Source of the DNA: Wenzhouxiangella sp.
GTDB taxonomy: Bacteria; Pseudomonadota; Gammaproteobacteria; Xanthomonadales; Wenzhouxiangellaceae
Length of the DNA stretch: 5,827 nt
NCBI GenBank assembly: GCA_007121485.1
Contig: SKKM01000141.1
Span: 1-5,827 of the forward strand
Direction of reading: 5' to 3'
Part shown: positions 1 to 5,827 of the stretch, piece after piece
Layout: each line of letters opens with the position of its first letter
How positions within the stretch are numbered: the stretch's first letter is position 1
Translations under genes and position numbers: made by a program
Notes under the pieces: generated by a model
Databases searched by the model: none
Told to the model about the DNA's origin: nothing
Seen by the model: the letters and a program-made list of their open reading frames with translations, nothing else

Positions 1-2504
1 CGGTCGGCCGCGCCATGCTGTGGGACATCGTCCCGGCCGGGCTGCCGTTCGAACTGGTCAACCAGGTGCTGAAGAAAAAGCAGATTTCGCGCCTGATCGA
101 CGAGTGCTACCGTCACCTGGGCCTGAAGAAGACCGTGGTCTTCGCCGACCAGCTGATGTACACCGGGTTTGCCTACTCGACGCGGGCCGGGGTTTCCATC
201 GGTCTGGACGACCTGCAGGTGCCGCCGGAGAAGAAGGAAATCCTCGAGCGCGCCGAGAAGGAAGTGCTGGATATCCAGCACCAGTACTCTTCCGGCGTGG
301 TCACTTCCGGCGAGCGCTACAACAAGGTGGTCGACATCTGGTCGCGCACCAACGAGGAAGTCGCGCGCGCCATGATGAAGCGCATCGGCAAGGAAACCCG
401 GATCGATGCCCAGGGCAACGAGGTCGAGGAAGACTCGATGAACTCGATCTTCATCATGGCCGACTCCGGCGCCCGTGGCTCGGCGGCCCAGATTCGCCAG
501 CTGGCCGGCATGCGCGGACTGATGGCCAAGCCGGACGGCTCGATCATCGAAACACCCATCACGGCCAACTTCCGCGAGGGCCTGAACGTCCTGCAGTACT
601 TCATCTCCACTCACGGCGCGCGCAAGGGTCTGGCCGACACGGCGCTCAAGACCGCCAACTCCGGTTATCTGACCCGGCGCCTGGTCGACGTGGCCCAGGA
701 CCTGGTGGTCATCGAGGATGACTGCGGGACCGAGCAGGGCGTCGAGATGCTGCCGATCGTGGAAGGCGGCGACATCGTCGAGCCGCTGCGCGAGCGCATT
801 CTCGGCCGCGTCGTGGCCCAGGACATCTATCACAGCGACAGCGACGAGATCCTGTGTGCCCGCGGCACGCTGCTCGACGAGCAGTGGGTCGCCACCCTGG
901 AGCAGAACGGCGTCGACCGCGTCCTGGTCCGCTCGCCGATCACCTGCGAAACCAAGCACGGGATCTGCGCGGCCTGCTACGGGCGCGACCTGGCCCGCGG
1001 CAGCATCGTCAATCATGGCGAGGCGGTCGGGGTGATCGCCGCCCAGTCGATCGGTGAGCCGGGCACCCAGCTGACCATGCGGACCTTCCACATCGGCGGT
1101 GCCGCGTCGCGTTCGGTGGCCATCGACCACATCGAGGTCAAGTCCGGCGGCACGGTTCGCTTCTACAACCTGAAGTCGGTGGAAAACTCCGACGGCTTGC
1201 TGGTGGCGGTGTCGCGCTCGGGCGAGTTGTCGGTGATCGACAGCCAGGGTCGCGAGCGCGAGCGCTACAAGATTCCCTACGGCGCCGTGCTCAGCGTCAA
1301 GGAAGGGGATGCCGTCGATATCGGCCAGAACGTCGCCAACTGGGACCCGCACACCCACCCGGTCGTTACCGAAGTGGCCGGTGTGGCCAGTTTCCAGGAC
1401 TTCATCAGCGGGGTGACCGTTGCCGAGGAGACCGACGACATCACGGGCCTGAGCTCGGTGGTCGTCACCGATCCCAAGAAGCGCGGCAGCGAGGGCAAGG
1501 ATTTGCGCCCGATCATCCGCCTGCTCGACAAGAAGGGCAAGGCGATCAACATCCCCAACACCGAGCAGCCGGCGCAGTACTACCTGCCGGCAGGCGCGGT
1601 CGTCAACGTCACCGACGGCCAGGAAATCAAGGTCGGCGACGTCGTTGCGCGCATTCCCCAGGAGTCGTCCAAGACCCGCGACATCACCGGTGGTCTGCCG
1701 CGCGTGGCCGACCTGTTCGAGGCCAGAAAGCCCAAGGAAGGCGCGTTGCTGGCCGAGGCCTCCGGCGTGGTCAGCTTCGGCAAGGAAACCAAGGGCAAGC
1801 AGCGCCTGGTCATCACCGACGAGGCCGGCGAGGTGCACGAGGAGTTGATTCCGAAGTGGCGCCAGGTCCTGGTGTTCGAGGGTGAACACGTGCAAAAGGG
1901 CGAAACCGTGGTTGACGGCGAGCCGAACCCGCACGACATCCTGCGTCTGCTCGGCGTCGAGGCACTGGCCAACTACCTGGTCCAGGAAATCCAGGACGTC
2001 TATCGCCTGCAGGGCGTGAAGATCAACGACAAGCACATCGAGGTGATCATTCGCCAGATGCTGCGCAAGGTCGAGATCCTCGACGGCGGCGATACCCGTT
2101 TCCTGCGCGGCGAGCAGGTGGACGCGATCCGCGTGCTGGAAGAAAACGTGCGGGCGGAGGCCGACGGTCTGCGGCCGGCCACCTTCCAGCGCGTGCTGCT
2201 GGGCATCACCAAGGCCTCGCTGGCGACCGAGTCGTTCATTTCCGCGGCTTCGTTCCAGGAAACGACCCGGGTGCTCACCGACGCGGCGGTGCGTGGCACC
2301 ACCGACAACCTGCGCGGCCTGAAGGAAAACGTCATCGTCGGTCGCCTGATTCCGGCCGGAACCGGGCGCGTGGCGATGGCCCGGCGCAAGGCGGAGCGAC
2401 TGCAGCAGGTCAGCTACCAGGATGTCGATGCCGAACTGGCCGCGGCCCTGCGGGCGTCGGACGCCGAACAGCACAGCGAGGCGGACGAGAGCGTTTCCGA
2501 ATAG
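1..2504 (+). CDS. rpoC: RNA polymerase subunit beta' (RpoC), C-terminal part, 5' end outside the window
   Basis: This is the C-terminal ~831 residues of the catalytic beta' subunit of DNA-dependent RNA polymerase, read in the frame starting at base 3; comparison with E. coli RpoC (1407 aa) suggests about 575 N-terminal residues, including the NADFDGD catalytic loop, lie upstream. The ATG at 15 is an internal Met, not the start. Visible landmarks: the MADSGARGSAAQIRQLAG segment (F-loop region, from base 456); the bridge helix (about 585-687); the second zinc site with Cys codons at 723, 945, 966 and 975; trigger-loop first half (GEAVGVIAAQSIGEPGTQLT onward, about 1017-1112); trigger-loop second half DITGGLPRVADLFEARKPKE (1680-1739). 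Between the two halves lie about 189 residues, the SI3 insertion typical of E. coli-like polymerases. The end carries conserved LGITKASLATESFISAASFQ and LKENVIVGRLIPAGTG, then a poorly conserved acidic tail ending in TAG. All expected functional elements are intact; identification is very secure. Confidence 0.99.
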   Translation, partial: VGRAMLWDIVPAGLPFELVNQVLKKKQISRLIDECYRHLGLKKTVVFADQLMYTGFAYSTRAGVSIGLDDLQVPPEKKEILERAEKEVLDIQHQYSSGVVTSGERYNKVVDIWSRTNEEVARAMMKRIGKETRIDAQGNEVEEDSMNSIFIMADSGARGSAAQIRQLAGMRGLMAKPDGSIIETPITANFREGLNVLQYFISTHGARKGLADTALKTANSGYLTRRLVDVAQDLVVIEDDCGTEQGVEMLPIVEGGDIVEPLRERILGRVVAQDIYHSDSDEILCARGTLLDEQWVATLEQNGVDRVLVRSPITCETKHGICAACYGRDLARGSIVNHGEAVGVIAAQSIGEPGTQLTMRTFHIGGAASRSVAIDHIEVKSGGTVRFYNLKSVENSDGLLVAVSRSGELSVIDSQGRERERYKIPYGAVLSVKEGDAVDIGQNVANWDPHTHPVVTEVAGVASFQDFISGVTVAEETDDITGLSSVVVTDPKKRGSEGKDLRPIIRLLDKKGKAINIPNTEQPAQYYLPAGAVVNVTDGQEIKVGDVVARIPQESSKTRDITGGLPRVADLFEARKPKEGALLAEASGVVSFGKETKGKQRLVITDEAGEVHEELIPKWRQVLVFEGEHVQKGETVVDGEPNPHDILRLLGVEALANYLVQEIQDVYRLQGVKINDKHIEVIIRQMLRKVEILDGGDTRFLRGEQVDAIRVLEENVRAEADGLRPATFQRVLLGITKASLATESFISAASFQETTRVLTDAAVRGTTDNLRGLKENVIVGRLIPAGTGRVAMARRKAERLQQVSYQDVDAELAAALRASDAEQHSEADESVSE

Positions 2505-2510
2505 GCCATG

Positions 2511-2543
2511 GCCCTCGCCGGCCGTCTGGCGGCCGGCGAGGGC
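2511..2543 (+). terminator. Perfect 14-bp GC-rich hairpin just after rpoC (terminator-like, no U-tract)
   Basis: Bases 2511-2524 are exactly complementary to 2530-2543, leaving a five-base loop TCTGG. The hairpin begins 6 bases after the rpoC stop codon, where an rpoBC terminator or 3'-end-protecting structure is expected. However, the following bases are AGAAATCGAG, so there is no U-tract on this strand, nor a T-run on the other side for the opposite direction. It may therefore act as an RNA 3'-stabilising or processing hairpin, or a weak or factor-assisted terminator allowing read-through into the str operon. The structure is seen directly; its function is inferred. Confidence 0.55.
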
Positions 2544-2573
2544 AGAAATCGAGCGGGTCCCGGGGCGCCCAGG

Positions 2574-2597
2574 GGACGCGGCTATCGGGCTGCGTCC
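2574..2597 (+). repeat. Inverted repeat (9-bp stem) immediately upstream of the -35 box
   Basis: Bases 2574-2582 (GGACGCGGC) pair with 2589-2597 (GCTGCGTCC) through nine pairs, one of them G-U in RNA, around a six-base loop TATCGG. It ends two bases before the TTGACA box. It could fold in read-through RNA from rpoC, or the DNA palindrome could be a binding site for a regulator. In a GC-rich spacer a chance origin is quite possible. No T-run follows, so it is not an intrinsic terminator. Confidence 0.35.
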
Positions 2598-2599
2598 AG

Positions 2600-2628
2600 T
2601 TGACAGTGCCTCTCAGACCCTTTAATAT
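2600..2628 (+). promoter_or_regulatory. Sigma70-type promoter for the str operon (rpsL-rpsG-fusA-tuf)
   Basis: A perfect -35 hexamer TTGACA lies at 2600-2605, and TAATAT at 2623-2628 serves as the -10 box, separated by the optimal 17 bp. Four of six -10 bases match TATAAT. The predicted start of transcription is near 2635, giving a leader of about 54 nt before rpsL. The -10 region is an AT-rich island in otherwise GC-rich DNA, and the discriminator (TCCCGTT) is C-rich, as in many promoters under stringent control. No A/T-rich UP element is visible, because the DNA upstream of the -35 is GC-rich. The position before rpsL fits the known separate str promoter of other gammaproteobacteria. Confidence 0.75.
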
Positions 2629-2638
2629 TCCCGTTCTT

Positions 2639-2675
2639 CGGCAGACCGCTTTGCGGTTCTGTCGTTTGTTTTCTT
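2639..2675 (+). terminator. Leader hairpin followed by a T-rich run (terminator- or attenuator-like)
   Basis: Bases 2639-2649 pair with 2653-2664 through eleven base pairs (one G-U, one bulged T at 2658) around a TTT loop, with a strong CCGC/GCGG top. The stem is followed directly by TTTGTTTTCTT (2665-2675). This is the shape of an intrinsic terminator, but it lies after the predicted promoter and only 13 bases before rpsL, so it would sit at the very 5' end of the str mRNA. It may be an attenuator, a stop for transcripts arriving from rpoC, or a 5' hairpin protecting the mRNA. The fold is seen in the sequence; the function is inferred. Confidence 0.5.
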
Positions 2676-2680
2676 AAGGT
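2675..2680 (+). promoter_or_regulatory. Ribosome binding site of rpsL
   Basis: TAAGGT contains the Shine-Dalgarno core AAGG (2676-2679), nine bases before the ATG at 2689. It directly abuts the T-rich run of the leader hairpin, so folding of that leader could influence access of ribosomes to rpsL. Confidence 0.8.
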
Positions 2681-2688
2681 CCAATAAT

Positions 2689-3063
2689 ATGTCCACGATC
2701 AATCAGTTGGTTCGCAAGCCCCGGCGTGCGAAACAGTACAAGTCGAATGTGCCCGCGCTGGAGGCCTCGCCGCAGAAGCGTGGCGTGTGCACGCGCGTGT
2801 ACACCACCACACCGAAAAAGCCCAATTCCGCGCTGCGCAAGGTGGCGCGCGTGCGGCTGACCAACGGTTACGAAGTGACCAGCTACATCGGGGGTGAAGG
2901 CCACAATCTGCAGGAGCACTCGGTTGTGCTCATCCGCGGTGGCCGAGTCAAGGACCTGCCCGGCGTGCGCTACCACACCGTCCGCGGCAGCCTCGATACC
3001 GCCGGCGTCGCCGATCGCCGCCAGGCGCGTTCGAAATACGGCGCCAAGCGCCCGAAGAAATAG
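2689..3063 (+). CDS. rpsL: 30S ribosomal protein S12
   Basis: Encodes S12 (124 aa, the same length as E. coli S12), which sits at the decoding centre of the small subunit and helps monitor codon-anticodon pairing. The whole protein aligns with E. coli S12 without gaps: NQLVRKPR near the start, SNVPALEASPQKRGVCTRVY (19-38), TTPKKPNSALRK (40-51), the EGHNLQEHSV segment (70-79), GGRVKDLPGVRYHTVRG (84-100) and a basic C-terminus. Lys43 and Lys88, the classic sites of streptomycin-resistance substitutions, are both wild type, so this allele looks streptomycin-sensitive. Asp89, the residue methylthiolated by RimO in E. coli, and Pro91 are present. E. coli Cys27 and Cys53 are Ser and Ala here, leaving Cys34 as the only cysteine. 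The ATG has a good ribosome binding site and is the first gene of the str operon. Identification is certain. Confidence 0.99.
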   Translation: MSTINQLVRKPRRAKQYKSNVPALEASPQKRGVCTRVYTTTPKKPNSALRKVARVRLTNGYEVTSYIGGEGHNLQEHSVVLIRGGRVKDLPGVRYHTVRGSLDTAGVADRRQARSKYGAKRPKK

Positions 3064-3066
3064 GAG
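3062..3066 (+). promoter_or_regulatory. Ribosome binding site of rpsG, overlapping the rpsL stop codon
   Basis: AGGAG is formed partly by the TAG stop codon of rpsL (3061-3063) and lies eight bases before the rpsG ATG. A ribosome terminating on rpsL would therefore sit on the rpsG initiation region, which favours translational coupling of S12 and S7 synthesis. Confidence 0.85.
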
Positions 3067-3074
3067 CAGCTCCC

Positions 3075-3545
3075 ATGTCCCGCAAGCATTCGAATTTCGA
3101 GCGCTCGATCCTGCCGGATCCCAAGTTCGGCAATGAAATGATCGCGCGTTTCATCAATATGGTCATGAAGAGCGGCAAGAAGTCGGTCGCCGAGCGCATC
3201 GTCTACGGCGCCATCGACGAGATGGAGCGTCGCGGCCAGGGCGAGCCTCTTTCGGCCATCGAGAAGGCGCTGGAAAATGTCGCGCCGGCCGTCGAGGTCA
3301 AGTCGCGCCGCGTCGGCGGTGCCACCTACCAGGTGCCGGTCGAAGTGCGTCCCAAGCGCCGCCAGACCCTGGCCATGCGCTGGGTCATCGATGCGGCGCG
3401 CAAGCGTGGCGAGGCGAGCATGCCGCTGCGCCTGGCCGGCGAGCTGATGGATGCTGTGGAAGAGCGCGGTTCGGCGGTGAAGAAGCGCGAAGATGTTCAC
3501 CGCATGGCCGAGGCCAACAAGGCTTTCTCGCATTACCGCTGGTAA
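3075..3545 (+). CDS. rpsG: 30S ribosomal protein S7
   Basis: Encodes S7 (156 aa, the standard bacterial length), a primary 16S rRNA-binding protein that nucleates assembly of the 3' major domain (the 30S head) and lines the E-site side of the mRNA channel. Recognisable parts in order: a basic N-terminal arm (MSRKHSNFER), the conserved ILPDPKFGNE (12-21), the helical core, the beta-hairpin KSRRVGGATYQVPVEVRP (76-93) that reaches towards the E-site tRNA, AMRWVIDAARKRG, and the C-terminal KKREDVHRMAEANKAFSHYRW block (136-156). It ends at the usual ...HYRW and lacks the longer C-terminal extension of E. coli K-12 S7. The start codon is 11 nt after rpsL with AGGAG at proper spacing. In E. coli S7 represses its own operon through a site between rpsL and rpsG; there is no room for that site here. 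Identification is certain. Confidence 0.99.
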   Translation: MSRKHSNFERSILPDPKFGNEMIARFINMVMKSGKKSVAERIVYGAIDEMERRGQGEPLSAIEKALENVAPAVEVKSRRVGGATYQVPVEVRPKRRQTLAMRWVIDAARKRGEASMPLRLAGELMDAVEERGSAVKKREDVHRMAEANKAFSHYRW

Positions 3546-3558
3546 TGCGCCAACCCGC

Positions 3559-3563
3559 AGAGG
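3559..3563 (+). promoter_or_regulatory. Ribosome binding site of fusA, decides the GTG start
   Basis: AGAGG lies ten bases before the GTG at 3574, within the 28-nt gap between rpsG and fusA. Together with protein alignment it supports the GTG rather than the ATG at 3493 inside rpsG. Confidence 0.75.
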
Positions 3564-3573
3564 TTCAAGTACC

Positions 3574-5667
<2,094 letters not shown>

Positions 5668-5695
5668 CGTCGAATCCACTTTCTAGGAAATCAGC

Positions 5696-5700
5696 AAGGA
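5696..5700 (+). promoter_or_regulatory. Ribosome binding site of tuf
   Basis: AAGGA lies seven bases before the ATG at 5708. A second purine-rich AGGA (5685-5688) lies further upstream and is too far away to direct this start. No convincing promoter or terminator is visible in the 40-nt fusA-tuf gap, which fits co-transcription. Confidence 0.85.
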
Positions 5701-5707
5701 AATACCC

Positions 5708-5827
5708 ATGTCCAAGGCAAAGTTTGAACGCACGAAGCCGCACGTGAACGTAGGCACGATTGGTCACGTTGACCATGGCAAGACGACGCTGACGGCGGCA
5801 CTGACGAAGGTATGCGCGGAAGCCCGC
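5708..5827 (+). CDS. tuf: Elongation factor Tu (EF-Tu), N-terminal 40 residues, cut by the window end
   Basis: Encodes the start of EF-Tu, the GTPase that brings aminoacyl-tRNA to the ribosomal A site; normal length is about 394-396 aa, so roughly nine tenths lies beyond the window. The visible part begins MSKAKFERTKPHVNVGTIGH, nearly identical to E. coli EF-Tu, and includes the P-loop GHVDHGKT (19-26) followed by TLTAALTKV. The position directly after fusA matches the tufA copy of the str operon; many gammaproteobacteria carry a second copy elsewhere, so I use the neutral symbol tuf. All six threonine codons are ACG, unlike fusA, where ACC prevails. No sign of truncation or frameshift in the visible stretch. 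Confidence 0.98.
   Translation, partial: MSKAKFERTKPHVNVGTIGHVDHGKTTLTAALTKVCAEAR

Noticed and set aside
20..721. A 233-codon plus-strand open frame overlapping rpoC in another frame.
   Set aside because: The product is Arg/Gly/Pro-rich, typical of an out-of-frame reading of GC-rich DNA, and it lies wholly within conserved rpoC.
1113..1679. A long stretch inserted between the two halves of the RpoC trigger loop, which could look like a foreign domain.
   Set aside because: Its length and sequence match the known SI3 insertion of E. coli-type RNA polymerases, so it is normal for the lineage.
3493..3573. A 27-residue N-terminal extension of EF-G starting at an ATG inside rpsG.
   Set aside because: It overlaps conserved S7 codons, is not similar to any EF-G N-terminus, and the GTG at 3574 has a proper ribosome binding site.

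Overview
This window is a core housekeeping stretch of a GC-rich bacterial chromosome: the 3' part of the rpoBC (RNA polymerase) operon followed by the str operon, in the order rpoC – rpsL – rpsG – fusA – tuf, all on the + strand. The proteins closely match their gammaproteobacterial counterparts. RpoC carries the long insertion inside the trigger loop (SI3, about 189 residues) found in E. coli-type polymerases. EF-G and S7 resemble sequences from GC-rich gammaproteobacteria (Xanthomonadales/Chromatiales-like). That placement is from memory of the families and is only tentative below class level.

Layout: 1-2504 is the C-terminal ~831 codons of rpoC, whose start lies before the window. 2505-2688 is the only sizeable intergenic region. 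It holds a perfect 14-bp GC hairpin just after rpoC, a second hairpin, a consensus-like sigma70 promoter (TTGACA, 17 bp, TAATAT), a leader hairpin followed by a T-rich run, and the rpsL ribosome binding site. 2689-3063 is rpsL (S12), 3075-3545 is rpsG (S7) only 11 nt later, 3574-5667 is fusA (EF-G, GTG start), and 5708-5827 is the first 40 codons of tuf (EF-Tu), cut by the window end.

Together the genes supply transcription (RpoC) and translation: S12 and S7 are small-subunit proteins of the decoding centre and the 3' major domain (head), EF-Tu delivers aminoacyl-tRNA and EF-G translocates it. The tight spacing and a ribosome binding site before every start indicate co-transcription of rpsL-rpsG-fusA-tuf, probably from the promoter at 2600-2628, with possible read-through from rpoBC.

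I found no mobile element, CRISPR array, RNA gene, defence system or unknown protein. The points worth a second look are regulatory: the hairpins of the rpoC-rpsL spacer, the very short rpsL-rpsG gap (which leaves no room for the E. coli-type S7 feedback site), and a codon-use shift at the start of tuf.
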